A DNA stretch of 64,000 nt from the NCBI RefSeq assembly GCF_000244975.1, contig NZ_CM001440.1, positions 1,167,538-1,231,537 on the forward strand, in the 5' to 3' direction. Below are positions 54,411 to 63,298 of this stretch, in pieces. Numbering within the stretch: the stretch's first letter is position 1; each line of letters begins with the position of its first letter. Origin of the DNA: Saccharomonospora cyanea NA-134. Its GTDB lineage: Bacteria; Actinomycetota; Actinomycetes; Mycobacteriales; Pseudonocardiaceae. The notes below the pieces were generated by a model, which did not search any database, was not told where the DNA came from, and saw nothing but the letters and a program-made list of their open reading frames with translations. The position numbers and the translations under genes are program-made.

Positions 54411-54624
54411 GAGTGCAGTGAACCATTGCTCGGCGAGCAGCGAGGCACAACAGTACGCCAACCGGCTCTGTTTTGCCGAACCGGCACACCGGGTCGGGCG
54501 TTTTCCCGGCCTCGGGCCGGTGTGCCACGCCGGGTATGCGGGTCCCAGGGCGAAACGCTCACGGGGCTAAGCTGGTCGGCACGTCTTGGCCGTTCTCAAG
54601 GGTGTCTTCGGAGGTTTTCCGGCG
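54411..54624. other. Divergent PP2C/dnaE intergenic region
   Basis: GGCACACCGG (54483-54492) pairs perfectly with CCGGTGTGCC (54517-54526). The enclosed CCGGG/CCCGG offers an alternative inner stem. TAAGCT at 54568-54573 is a likely dnaE -10, and GGAGG at 54610-54614 is the dnaE ribosome site. Confidence 0.5.
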
Positions 54625-57600
54625 GTGTCGAACGATTCCTTCGTCCACCTGCACGTCCACACCGAGTACTCGATGCTCGACGGTGCGGCGAAGATCGCCC
54701 CGCTGTTCGCGGAGGCGTCGCGGTTGGAGATGCCCGCCGTGGGCATGACGGACCACGGCAACATGTACGGCGCGGACGAGTTCTACCAGCAGGCGAAGAA
54801 GGCCGGCATCAAGCCGATCATCGGCATCGAGGCCTACGTCGCGCCGGAGAGCCGCTTCCACAAGAAGCCCGTCTTCTGGGGACACCAGGGGCAGCGTGGC
54901 GCCGACGAGTTCGGTGAGGGCGGCGACGTCTCGGGCGGCGGTGCCTACACGCACATGACGATGCTGGCGGAGAACGCCACCGGCCTGCGCAACCTGTTCA
55001 AGCTCTCCTCGCTGGCGAGTATGGAGGGCTACTACCGCAAGCCCCGCATGGACCGCGAACTGATCGCGGAGAACGCCGAGGGCATCATCGCCACCACCGG
55101 CTGCCCGTCCGGCGAGGTGCAGACGCGGTTGCGGCTGGGGCAGAAGGACGAGGCGATCCAGGCCGCGTCCGACTACCGCGACATCTTCGGCCAGGACAAC
55201 TTCTTCCTGGAGCTGATGGACCACGGCCTCCCGATCGAGCGCTCGGTGCGCGAGGGCCTGCTCGAGATCGGCAGGAAGCTGGGCCTGAGGCCGTTGGCGA
55301 CCAACGACTCCCACTACGTCACCAAGGACCAGGCCGAGTCGCACTCCGCGCTGCTGTGCGTGCAGTCGGGCAAGACGCTGTCGGACCCCACCCGGTTCAA
55401 GTTCGACGGCGACGGCTACTACCTGAAGTCCGCGGGGGAGATGCGCCAGTACTGGGACACCGAGGTGCCCGGTGCCGCCGACTCGACGCTGCTGATCGCC
55501 GAGCGGGTGGAGTCCTACGCCGACGTCTACGCCCACAAGGACCGGATGCCGATCTTCGAGGTGCCGGAGGGCCACACCCAGGAGTCGTGGCTGCACCACG
55601 AGGTGATGAAGGGCCTCGAGTGGCGGTTCCCCAACGGCATCCCCGACGGGTACGTCGAGCGTGCCGAGATGGAGCTCGGCGTGATCGCGCAGAAGGGCTT
55701 CCCGGCGTACTTCCTCGTGGTCGCCGACCTCTGCAACTACGCGCGCAGCGTGGGTATCCGGGTCGGTCCGGGCCGTGGTTCGGCGGCGGGCGCCCTCGTC
55801 GCCTACGCGCTGGGCATCACCAACCTCGACCCGATCCCGCTGGGGCTGCTGTTCGAGCGGTTCCTCAACCCCGAACGCATGTCGATGCCCGACATCGACA
55901 TCGACTTCGACGACCGCAGGCGCGGCGAGATGATCCGGTACGCCACCGAGAAGTACGGTGCGGACAAGGTCGCGCAGGTCATCACGTTCGGCACCATTAA
56001 GACCAAGGCCGCCATCAAGGACGCGGCGCGCGTGCACTTCGGCCAGCCCGGGTACGCCATCGCCGACAAGATCTCCAAGGCCCTCCCTCCGCCGATCATG
56101 GCGAAGGACATCCCGCTGTCGGGCATCGTCGACCCCGAACACGAGCGGTACCCGGAGGCGGCCGAGGTCCGCACGCTCGTCGAGAACGACCCCGAGGTCA
56201 AGACGATCTTCGACACCGCCCGCGGCCTCGAAGGGCTGATCCGCAACGCCGGTGTGCACGCGTGCGCGGTCATCATGTCCAGCGAGCCGCTGATGGACGC
56301 GATTCCGCTCTGGCAGCGGGACGACGGCGCCGTCATCACCGGCTGGGACTACCCGTCGTGTGAAGCCATCGGGCTGTTGAAGATGGACTTCCTCGGCCTG
56401 CGCAACCTCACCGTCATCGGCGACGCGATCGACAACATCAAGGTCAACCGCGGTGTCGACATCGACCTCGACACCCTCGGGGTCGACGACCCGGAGACGT
56501 ACAAGCTGCTCGGCCGCGGCGACACGCTCGGTGTGTTCCAGCTCGACGGTGGCGCCATGCGGGACCTGCTGCGGCGGATGCAGCCGACCGAGTTCGCCGA
56601 CATCGCCGCGGTCAACGCGCTGTACCGCCCCGGTCCGATGGCGATGAACACGCACAACAACTACGCCGACCGCAAGAACGGCAGGCAGCGGGTCACGCCG
56701 ATCCACCCGGAGCTGGAAGAGCCCCTGAAGGACATCCTGTCCGAGACCTACGGCCTGATCGTCTACCAAGAGCAGATCATGCAGATCGCGCAGAAGGTCG
56801 CCGGCTACTCGATGGGCCGAGCCGACGTGCTGCGCCGGGCGATGGGCAAGAAGAAGAAGGAGGTCCTCGAAAAGGAGTTCGAGGGCTTCGAGGCCGGCAT
56901 GAAGGAGAACGGGTTCTCGAAGGAGGCCATCCAGGCCCTGTGGGACACGATCCTTCCGTTCGCCGGGTACGCGTTCAACAAGTCCCACGCGGCGGGCTAC
57001 GCGCTCGTGGGCTACTGGACCGCCTATCTCAAGGCCAACTACACCGCGGAGTACATGGCCGCGCTGCTCACCTCGGTCGGTGACAACAAGGACAAGTCGG
57101 CGGTGTACCTGGCCGAGTGCCGCAGGCTCGGGGTGCGGGTGCTGCCGCCGGACGTCAACGAGTCCGGTCGCCGGTTCGCGGCCGTCGGTGACGACATCCG
57201 CTTCGGGCTCGGCGCGATCCGCAACGTGGGCGCCAACGTCGTCGAGTCGATCATCGCGACGCGGGAGAAGAAGGGCAAGTACTCCTCCTTCACCGACTTC
57301 CTCGACAAGTCCGAGCTCGTGGCCTGCAACAAGCGGGTCATCGAGTCGCTGATCAAGGCGGGTGCCTTCGACTCGCTCGGCGCCACCCGGCTGTCGATGA
57401 TGCGGGTGCACGAGGACGCCGTCGACGCCGTCGTGCCGCTCAAGCGGCAGGAGGCGATGGGGCAGTTCGACCTGTTCGGCACCGGCGGAAGCGACGGGGC
57501 CGCCCCCAGCACGTCGTCGTCGCCCCTGGCGCACCTGAAGTTCGACGAGGAGGAGTACCCGCGCAAGCAGAAGCTCGGCTACGAACGGGAGATGCTGGGC

Positions 57601-58194
57601 CTCTACGTGTCGGCGCACCCGCTCGACGGGGCCGAACGGATCCTGCGCAAGCACGCCAAGCGGCCCATCGCGGCGATCCTGGCCGAACCTCCCAAGGAAG
57701 GCGAGATCGAGATCGCGGGGCTCATCACCGCGCTGGAACGCCGGGTGAACAAGAAGGGCGAGCCCTGGGCCATCTGCACGGTCGAGGACATGGACGCCTC
57801 GCTGGAGGTGCTGTTCTTCCCGAAGTCCTACGCGCTGTTCGCCGCCGACCTGGTGGAGGACAACGCGGTCGTCGTCAAGGGTCGCGTCAACTGGCGTGAG
57901 GACAAGATGTCGGTCTTCGCCGCCGGGCTGGTGCCGCTCGATCTCAGCGACGTCGCACTCGGTGACGAGGAACCACCGCTGATGCTGCTGGCCTCGGCCG
58001 AGAAGATCACGCAGAGCGTGGTGACCGAGCTCAAGCAGACGTTGCAGGCTCACCGTGGTGACACCCCGGTGCGGCTCAAACTGGTCGGCAGCTCGTCCGA
58101 GACGGTCTTCGCTCTCTACGACTATCCCGTGACGGTCAGTTCGATGTTGATGGGCGAGCTCAAGGGCATTCCGGGCATCGCGGCGAGCACGTGA
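54625..58194 (+). CDS. dnaE: DNA polymerase III alpha subunit
   Basis: Main replicative polymerase. This 1189-residue protein has an N-terminal PHP domain ([25 protein letters not shown]), the polymerase active site [12 protein letters not shown] with catalytic aspartates, and [11 protein letters not shown]-terminal OB fold and tail with [20 protein letters not shown] follow. It is the DnaE1 type of actinobacteria, whose PHP domain may proofread. GTG at 54625 has GGAGG 10 nt upstream; an earlier ATG-like start at 54586 would add a non-homologous [10 protein letters not shown]. Confidence 0.97.
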   Translation: MSNDSFVHLHVHTEYSMLDGAAKIAPLFAEASRLEMPAVGMTDHGNMYGADEFYQQAKKAGIKPIIGIEAYVAPESRFHKKPVFWGHQGQRGADEFGEGGDVSGGGAYTHMTMLAENATGLRNLFKLSSLASMEGYYRKPRMDRELIAENAEGIIATTGCPSGEVQTRLRLGQKDEAIQAASDYRDIFGQDNFFLELMDHGLPIERSVREGLLEIGRKLGLRPLATNDSHYVTKDQAESHSALLCVQSGKTLSDPTRFKFDGDGYYLKSAGEMRQYWDTEVPGAADSTLLIAERVESYADVYAHKDRMPIFEVPEGHTQESWLHHEVMKGLEWRFPNGIPDGYVERAEMELGVIAQKGFPAYFLVVADLCNYARSVGIRVGPGRGSAAGALVAYALGITNLDPIPLGLLFERFLNPERMSMPDIDIDFDDRRRGEMIRYATEKYGADKVAQVITFGTIKTKAAIKDAARVHFGQPGYAIADKISKALPPPIMAKDIPLSGIVDPEHERYPEAAEVRTLVENDPEVKTIFDTARGLEGLIRNAGVHACAVIMSSEPLMDAIPLWQRDDGAVITGWDYPSCEAIGLLKMDFLGLRNLTVIGDAIDNIKVNRGVDIDLDTLGVDDPETYKLLGRGDTLGVFQLDGGAMRDLLRRMQPTEFADIAAVNALYRPGPMAMNTHNNYADRKNGRQRVTPIHPELEEPLKDILSETYGLIVYQEQIMQIAQKVAGYSMGRADVLRRAMGKKKKEVLEKEFEGFEAGMKENGFSKEAIQALWDTILPFAGYAFNKSHAAGYALVGYWTAYLKANYTAEYMAALLTSVGDNKDKSAVYLAECRRLGVRVLPPDVNESGRRFAAVGDDIRFGLGAIRNVGANVVESIIATREKKGKYSSFTDFLDKSELVACNKRVIESLIKAGAFDSLGATRLSMMRVHEDAVDAVVPLKRQEAMGQFDLFGTGGSDGAAPSTSSSPLAHLKFDEEEYPRKQKLGYEREMLGLYVSAHPLDGAERILRKHAKRPIAAILAEPPKEGEIEIAGLITALERRVNKKGEPWAICTVEDMDASLEVLFFPKSYALFAADLVEDNAVVVKGRVNWREDKMSVFAAGLVPLDLSDVALGDEEPPLMLLASAEKITQSVVTELKQTLQAHRGDTPVRLKLVGSSSETVFALYDYPVTVSSMLMGELKGIPGIAAST

Positions 58195-58207
58195 GGACAG
58201 CGCTTCC

Positions 58208-58213
58208 TACGGT
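58208..58213 (+). promoter_or_regulatory. TACGGT element directly before the DHA2 transporter gene
   Basis: TACGGT is followed by GGAGGA and the GTG start. The same 12 bases could therefore act as a leaderless -10 or supply a weak ribosome site for a longer transcript from dnaE. Confidence 0.4.
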
Positions 58214-58219
58214 GGAGGA

Positions 58220-59689
58220 GTGAGCCTGGAGACCGCCGAACCCGATCCGCGGCGTTGGCGTGCGCTTGCCGTCACACTGACCGCCGGGTTCATGTCGCTG
58301 CTCGACGTCAGCATCGTGAACGTCGCGTTGCCCTCGATCCAGCGGGGGCTCGGCGCCTCCGCCGCGGGCGTGCAGTGGATCGTGTCGGGCTACGCGCTGA
58401 CGTTCGGCCTCGTGCTGGTGTCGGGTGGTCGGCTCGGCGACGCGCTGGGCAGGCGCCGCATGTTCCTGATCGCCCTGTCGGCGTTCGTCCTGACGAGTGC
58501 TCTGGCCGGGGCGGCGGTCAACGAGTCGATGCTCGTTATCGCGCGGTTGTTGCAGGGCATGGCCGCAGGCATGCTCACCCCGCAGAACAGCGGGCTCATC
58601 CAGGAGTTGTTCAGCGGCGCCGAGCGTGGTCGGGCGTTCGGCGCGTTCGGGACGACGGTGTCGTTGTCGACGGCGGTCGGCCCCGTGCTGGGCGGGGCGA
58701 TCATCGCGCTGTTCGGGGCGGAGACCGGTTGGCGCTGGGTGTTCTTCGTCAACGTCCCGATCGGGGTGCTGGCGTTCGTGCTGGCACTGCGGTTGCTGCC
58801 CAAGGCCCCGAAGCGGACCGGCTCCCTGCGGTCGCAGCTCGACTTCGTCGGTGTGGTCCTGCTGGGTGCCGCCGTGCTCGGAGTGCTGTTCCCGCTCGTG
58901 CGCTCGGAGCAGGACGGGTGGAGTGCCCTGTGGTGGATGCCACCCGTGGCCGTGGTGTTCGCCGTCGCGTTCGTGTGGTGGGAGCGTCGGCTGGTGCGGC
59001 GTGGTGGTTCGCCGCTGCTGGACGTGCGGCTCTTCACCGAGACCCCGGGCTACGCGACGGGAGCGGCGATCGGCACGGTGTACTTCGCGGGGTTCGCGGG
59101 GATCTGGCTGGTCTTCGCGTTGTTCTTCCAGCAGGGCCTCGGGTACACGCCGCTGGAGTCGGGGCTGGTGGTGACGCCGTTCGCTCTCGGCGCCGCCGTG
59201 TCGGCGACGCTGGCAGGCAGGCTCGTCGCGCGACTGGGCAGGGTGCTGACCCTGACCGGACTGTGCATGGTGGCGGTGGGCCTCGGTGCTGTCGCACTGA
59301 CAGCTCCGCTGGTCAGTCCTGGTGCGACCGGGTTCGCGGTGGCCGTTCCGTTGCTGGTCGCCGGATTCGGGGGCGGCATGGTGATCTCGCCGAACACCAC
59401 GTTGACGTTGGAGTGCGTGCCCACGCGCATGGCCGGAGTCGCCGGGGGAGCGCTGCAGACCGGACAACGCATCGGCAGTGCGGTCGGCATCGCGCTGCTG
59501 GCTTCCGTGTTCCACGTCGGCATCGACTCGGACGGCGGTTACCCCGAGGGACTGCGCTGGGCGATGGTGAGCGCGGTGGCGATCGTCCTCGTCGCGCTCG
59601 TGCTGGCTGTGGTCGACCTGCGGAGGCGCCCTCACCGAACGCCACAGCCGCGGACGCGGAAAGTGAATGTGTCTAGCCCATCCGAGTGA
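58220..59689 (+). CDS. MFS drug exporter, DHA2 (EmrB/QacA) family
   Basis: This 489-residue transporter has 14 predicted helices. It shows motif D1 in SLLDVSIVNVALPSIQRGL, motif A in SGGRLGDALGRRRMF and motif C in TAVGPVLGGAIIALFG. It probably exports a drug or metabolite by proton antiport. GTG at 58220 lies 25 nt after dnaE. No linked regulator is seen nearby, so expression may be constitutive or from dnaE read-through. Confidence 0.88.
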   Translation: MSLETAEPDPRRWRALAVTLTAGFMSLLDVSIVNVALPSIQRGLGASAAGVQWIVSGYALTFGLVLVSGGRLGDALGRRRMFLIALSAFVLTSALAGAAVNESMLVIARLLQGMAAGMLTPQNSGLIQELFSGAERGRAFGAFGTTVSLSTAVGPVLGGAIIALFGAETGWRWVFFVNVPIGVLAFVLALRLLPKAPKRTGSLRSQLDFVGVVLLGAAVLGVLFPLVRSEQDGWSALWWMPPVAVVFAVAFVWWERRLVRRGGSPLLDVRLFTETPGYATGAAIGTVYFAGFAGIWLVFALFFQQGLGYTPLESGLVVTPFALGAAVSATLAGRLVARLGRVLTLTGLCMVAVGLGAVALTAPLVSPGATGFAVAVPLLVAGFGGGMVISPNTTLTLECVPTRMAGVAGGALQTGQRIGSAVGIALLASVFHVGIDSDGGYPEGLRWAMVSAVAIVLVALVLAVVDLRRRPHRTPQPRTRKVNVSSPSE

Positions 59690-59996
59690 CTAGATTGCTG
59701 CTCCGGTCAACTCGACTGGCGTAGAGTCATCGTATCGGTGATTCTTGTGCCAGCCTTCGGCGAGATGTCTGCTCTCACGGCCGGATCGGCGACCGCGGGG
59801 GATCGATCGGGACGGCATCGAAGGTCTCAGGTTCGGGCGGGTCCCGGCTGGAAGGGGACGGGGCCCGCCCGAACGCGCGTCGAACACGTCAACGGACCTC
59901 TCGTGCGCTCGTCACGGCGAGTGGTTCCCCGCTTCCGTGGACACCAGCGGGCACCAGCACCGTTCGCCGTGCCTGGCTCGGCGTCGGGATCCGGTT
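59690..59996. other. Intergenic region after the DHA2 exporter (307 bp)
   Basis: No gene is visible. It carries one strong stem-loop, listed separately, and otherwise no recognisable element. A short AT-rich stretch near 59725-59745 is not followed by a gene. Confidence 0.5.
59831..59874. terminator. Long stem-loop between exporter and dedA
   Basis: GTTCGGGCGGGTCCC (59831-59845) pairs with GGGGCCCGCCCGAAC (59860-59874) with one G-T pair and a 14-nt loop. It lies between convergent genes and could stop transcription from both sides. Confidence 0.7.
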
Positions 59997-60650
59997 TCAG
60001 CCGCGATCGTCCGCGGGCCGCTGGGCCACGGAGGTGAGTGCGGCGGCGGCCTTCTTCTTCTTGTAGCGGATGAGGAAGAACAGACCGACCGCGGCGAGCA
60101 CACCCACCACGATCATGCCGCCGGTGCTGAGGATGCCCTCGACGCGGCGAGCGGCCTCTCCCAGCGCCGCACCCAGGCTGACGTGCAGCGTCGACCAGCA
60201 GAGAGCGCCGGAGAGGACGGCGGGCAGGAACTTGCGGTACGGCAGTCCCGAGGTTCCCGCGGCGGCGGGGGTGAGTGTGCGCACCACCGGCAGGAAGCGG
60301 GCGAAGAACACCGCCCACGCGCCCCGGCGCTGCAGGATGCCGGTGGCCTTGTCCCACGCGTCGGTGCCGTAGCGCTGGATCAGCTTCGTCTCCCGCAGGC
60401 GCGGCCCGTAGCGGCGCCCGATGGCGTAACCGATCGAGTCACCGATACCGGCACAGGCCGTGACGACCAGGACGAGGACGATGAACCGGGGCGCGGTGTT
60501 GGCCGTGGTGGCCGCGATGAGCAGACCGGATTCACCCGGCGCGATGAAGCCCAGTCCGATGGTGCACTCAAGCAGGACCAACAGTCCTGTCGCACCGACG
60601 AGTGCCGGCTGCGGCAGGCTCTGCAGCCAGTTGAGCACATCAGTTACCAC
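59997..60650 (-). CDS. DedA family membrane protein
   Basis: This 217-residue protein has the DedA (SNARE-associated) pattern: ENTIG-like LECTIGLGFIAPGESGLL, GDSIGYAIGRRYG, and FFARFLPVVRTLTPAAAGTSGLPYRKF with the functional arginines. The family flips or recycles lipid carriers such as undecaprenyl phosphate or phosphatidylethanolamine. GTG at 60650 has AGGGGGA 5 nt upstream. A Lys-rich end (YKKKKAAAAL) is cytoplasmic. Confidence 0.92.
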   Translation of the reverse strand: MVTDVLNWLQSLPQPALVGATGLLVLLECTIGLGFIAPGESGLLIAATTANTAPRFIVLVLVVTACAGIGDSIGYAIGRRYGPRLRETKLIQRYGTDAWDKATGILQRRGAWAVFFARFLPVVRTLTPAAAGTSGLPYRKFLPAVLSGALCWSTLHVSLGAALGEAARRVEGILSTGGMIVVGVLAAVGLFFLIRYKKKKAAAALTSVAQRPADDRG

Positions 60651-60792
60651 GGGTATCCCCCTGAATGTCGCTGTCTGTCGCCGTCACCGGATCGAGTGAA
60701 CGGGCCTCGTCGGTTACGACGACAGTAGCGGCCGCCTGGTTCACCGACCCCAGGGGATTTCCCTGATTTCCTTCCACGGTTCCCGATCGGTG

Positions 60793-61800
60793 TCAGCCCA
60801 TGCGAGCGAGGACGCTGCTGGCCTCCTGCGCCGCGGGGGCGGCCCCGGCGAGGTGCTGGAGGTTCTCCGGCAGCGGCTCGCCCCGGTGGGCCTTGGTCTG
60901 GGCGAACAGCTTGCCCGCGCGGTACGACGACCGCACCAGCGGACCCGCCATGACCCCGGCGAAGCCGAGGGCCTCCGCCGCCTTCGTGTGCTCCACGAAC
61001 TCCTCGGGCTTCACCCAGCGGTCGACCGGATGGTGCCGGACCGACGGACGCAGGTACTGCGTGATGGTGAGGATCTCGCAACCGGCCTCCACGAGGTCGC
61101 GCATCGCGGGTTCGACCTCCTCCGGGGTCTCGCCCATGCCGAGGATGAGGTTCGACTTGGTGACCAGTCCGGCCTCACGGGCACGGCGGATCACCTCGAG
61201 CGACCGCTCGTAGCGGAAGCCGGGCCTGATGCGGCGGAAGATGCGGGGCACCGTCTCGACGTTGTGGGCCAGCACCTCCGGAGCCGAGGAGAACACCTCG
61301 GCGAGCTGGTCGTCGTCGGCGTTGAAGTCGGGGATGAGCAGCTCGACGCCCGTACCCGGGTTCAACGCATGGATCTGCCGGACCGTCTCGGCGTACAACC
61401 AGGCGCCGCCGTCGGGCAGGTCGTCGCGGGCGACTCCGGTCACGGTCGAGTAGCGCAGGCCCATGGCCTGGACGCTCTCGGCGACCCGGCGCGGCTCGTC
61501 GCGGTCGAGTTCGGCGGGCTTGCCGGTGTCGATCTGGCAGAAGTCACAACGCCGTGTGCACTGGTCGCCTCCGATGAGGAAGGTGGCCTCGCGGTCCTCC
61601 CAGCACTCGTAGATGTTGGGACACCCGGCCTCCTCGCACACGGTGTGCAGGCCCTCGCGCCGGACCAGCCCCTTGAGGTCGGTGTACTCGGGGCCCATAC
61701 GTGCGCGGGTCTTGATCCACGACGGCTTCTTCTCGATCGGTGTCTGGCTGTTGCGGACCTCAAGCCGCAGCAGCTTCCGACCCTCCGGCACCACAGTCAC
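60793..61800 (-). CDS. lipA: Lipoyl synthase
   Basis: Radical-SAM enzyme inserting two sulfurs into octanoyl-lipoyl domains, needed by the pyruvate dehydrogenase complex of aceE. The auxiliary cluster cysteines are in [12 protein letters not shown] (C-x4-C-x5-C), and the radical-SAM triad is in CTRRCDFC. At 335 residues it is normal. GTG at 61800 is supported by a TAGGCT element 6 nt upstream. lipB is not adjacent in this window. Confidence 0.97.
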   Translation of the reverse strand: MTVVPEGRKLLRLEVRNSQTPIEKKPSWIKTRARMGPEYTDLKGLVRREGLHTVCEEAGCPNIYECWEDREATFLIGGDQCTRRCDFCQIDTGKPAELDRDEPRRVAESVQAMGLRYSTVTGVARDDLPDGGAWLYAETVRQIHALNPGTGVELLIPDFNADDDQLAEVFSSAPEVLAHNVETVPRIFRRIRPGFRYERSLEVIRRAREAGLVTKSNLILGMGETPEEVEPAMRDLVEAGCEILTITQYLRPSVRHHPVDRWVKPEEFVEHTKAAEALGFAGVMAGPLVRSSYRAGKLFAQTKAHRGEPLPENLQHLAGAAPAAQEASSVLARMG

Positions 61801-61806
61801 GGGCCC

Positions 61807-61812
61807 AGCCTA
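61807..61812 (-). promoter_or_regulatory. -10 element TAGGCT of a leaderless promoter (lipA)
   Basis: TAGGCT on the minus strand is followed by GGGCCC and the GTG start. Confidence 0.55.
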
Positions 61813-61911
61813 CGCCCCGGGTGGTGCGGAACTCGACCGTGCGGGACCCGGGGTGACCCACTCAACCGGAGCGATCCTCATCCCGTGGGCGGGTACCGGT
61901 GCGCGGGCCGT

Positions 61912-62460
61912 TCAGGCCGATGGGGCGAGACGGCGCAGCCACCGGCCGACCGTGTTCACGCCGCGTGTCGCGGTCGTGGCCTGACGGTGCCGCAGGAGCG
62001 CCACGAGTGCGGCACCGACGTCGGTCACCTCGTCCTCCGGTTCGTGTGGTCCGGCGAGCCCCGACGTCACCGCCAGGAGACGCAGCTCCGCCTCGTGTGC
62101 TCGGCGCACGGCGGGGAAGCGCTCGACGTTCGCGTTCAACACCGCGTGCAGTGCCGGGTGGCGTCCGACGGCCCTGCGCCACGCCCGCGACACGGCGTCG
62201 ACGTGGTCGGAGTGCTCGTCACTCTCACCGCCGGGCACGGCTTCCGCGTCCTCGGGCCCCGCCACCTCGGCGCGCAGGTGTCCGGTGAGGATCTGCAACC
62301 AGCGGTGGTGCAGTGCGAGCAGCAGTTCCTCCTCCGTGCCGAAGACCTCCCGGGCCCCGTCGATCCGGTCGAACGGTATCCGGGCCCCTTCGTCGCGCGT
62401 GGCCTCGGCCAGCGCCCTGTCCATGATGTCGCGGCGGTGGTGGAAGTCGCTCCAGCTCAT
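61912..62460 (-). CDS. Conserved helical protein resembling a TetR ligand domain without HTH
   Basis: This 182-residue protein opens MSWSDFHHRRDIMDRALAEA and has IDGAREVFGTEEELLLALHHRWLQILTGHL, which reads like the linker and ligand domain of TetR-type proteins. No DNA-binding helix-turn-helix is present. I do not recognise a named family. ATG at 62460 is preceded by GAGG close to the start. It is divergent from a true TetR gene, and the three operator palindromes between them suggest joint control. Confidence 0.65.
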   Translation of the reverse strand: MSWSDFHHRRDIMDRALAEATRDEGARIPFDRIDGAREVFGTEEELLLALHHRWLQILTGHLRAEVAGPEDAEAVPGGESDEHSDHVDAVSRAWRRAVGRHPALHAVLNANVERFPAVRRAHEAELRLLAVTSGLAGPHEPEDEVTDVGAALVALLRHRQATTATRGVNTVGRWLRRLAPSA

Positions 62461-62503
62461 CGGCCTCGATGCCCCCTTACGGCCGGGTCTGCGTGTCACC
62501 GGT

Positions 62504-62565
62504 CATACCGGAGGTCTGCTTCATACCCTCGGTATGTCCGACGTGATCACCATACCATCGGTATG
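62504..62565. promoter_or_regulatory. Three CATACC-N3-GGTATG operator sites
   Basis: Two perfect palindromes, CATACCCTCGGTATG (62522-62536) and CATACCATCGGTATG (62551-62565), and a third with one mismatch, CATACCGGAGGTCTG (62504-62518), lie in the 135-bp divergent region. Their centres are at 62511, 62529 and 62558. They precede the TAAGGT -10 of the TetR gene, so autoregulation by that TetR protein is likely. Confidence 0.75.
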
Positions 62566-62582
62566 TGACCGAACCGGGCGCG

Positions 62583-62588
62583 TAAGGT
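62583..62588 (+). promoter_or_regulatory. -10 element TAAGGT of a leaderless promoter (TetR gene)
   Basis: TAAGGT is followed by 7 nt and GTG at 62596, which fixes that codon as the likely start instead of GTG at 62590. Confidence 0.55.
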
Positions 62589-62595
62589 CGTGAGG

Positions 62596-63279
62596 GTGGC
62601 GACAGTGAGGTCAGGGAGGCCGGGAAGGCCAGGGACGTCAGGGAGGCCAGGGAGGCCAGGGAGGCCGCTGGCATCGCCCAGGTCACGGAGGGACGACTAC
62701 GCCGAGTCCACACGCGGTGCGCTGGTCGACAGTGCGGTCGCGCTGTTCACCGAGCGCGGCTACGCCGGGACGTCGCTCGACGAGATCGCCAGGCGAGCCC
62801 GCGTGACGAAGGGCGCGCTCTACCACCACTTCAACGGCAAGCAAGCGATCTTCGAGGCGGCCTTCGACGCGGTGGAGACCGACGTCAAGGGACGGCTGGA
62901 GAAGATCCTGCGTTCGGACCAGCCGCCGTGGGAACGCGCACTCACCGGGCTGCGGGAGTTCATCTCGAGCTGCCTCGACCCGTCCTATCAGCGCCTCGCG
63001 TTGCACGAGGCTCCGGTGGTGATGGGCTGGAAGCGGTGGCGCGAGGCCGAGGACCGCTACAGCCTCGGCCTGATCAAAGCCGCCCTCCAGGACCTCATCG
63101 ACGCGGGCGACGTGGTGAGCGTGCCCGTGGACATCACTTCCCGGCTGCTGTTCGGCGCGCTGTCCAGCGCCGCCACCGAGATCGCGAGCTCAACCGAACC
63201 CGAGCGGGTCGGGGCCGAGGTGGAGCAGGTCGTCGTCGCGCTGCTCCAACAGGTGAGGGCCGGCTCACCCCGCCCCTGA
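62596..63279 (+). CDS. TetR family transcriptional regulator with Gly-Arg-Pro repeat extension
   Basis: This 227-residue protein has a standard TetR DNA-binding domain (ALVDSAVALFTERGYAGTSLDEIARRARVTKGALYHHF) after an unusual N-terminal extension of about 30 residues. The extension contains GRPGRP units encoded by short tandem repeats. The C-terminal ligand domain is TetR_C-like (LHEAPVVMGWKRWREAEDRYSLGLIKAAL). Ligand and targets beyond the adjacent operators are unknown. The downstream oxidoreductase gene has its own -10 element. Confidence 0.88.
   Translation: MATVRSGRPGRPGTSGRPGRPGRPLASPRSRRDDYAESTRGALVDSAVALFTERGYAGTSLDEIARRARVTKGALYHHFNGKQAIFEAAFDAVETDVKGRLEKILRSDQPPWERALTGLREFISSCLDPSYQRLALHEAPVVMGWKRWREAEDRYSLGLIKAALQDLIDAGDVVSVPVDITSRLLFGALSSAATEIASSTEPERVGAEVEQVVVALLQQVRAGSPRP
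62611..62667 (+). repeat. Imperfect 9-bp tandem repeats (GGGAGGCCA-like)
   Basis: Units of GGGAGGCCA or variants repeat about six times inside the TetR coding region and encode the GRPGRP segment. Because the units are multiples of 3, copy changes would alter protein length without frameshift. Confidence 0.7.
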
Positions 63280-63285
63280 CACCGT

Positions 63286-63291
63286 TACGCT
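63286..63291 (+). promoter_or_regulatory. -10 element TACGCT of a leaderless promoter
   Basis: TACGCT is followed by CGAACGC (7 nt) and the GTG start of the oxidoreductase. Confidence 0.55.
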
Positions 63292-63298
63292 CGAACGC

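Noticed and set aside
54559-58053. A very long open frame antisense to dnaE (over 1100 codons)
   Set aside because: Its translation is His/Arg/Gly/Val-rich shadow sequence, produced by GC-biased third positions opposite a real gene. No family motifs are seen.
62611-62667. A CRISPR-like or intergenic repeat array
   Set aside because: The units are 9 bp, contiguous and in frame within the TetR gene; there are no spacers.
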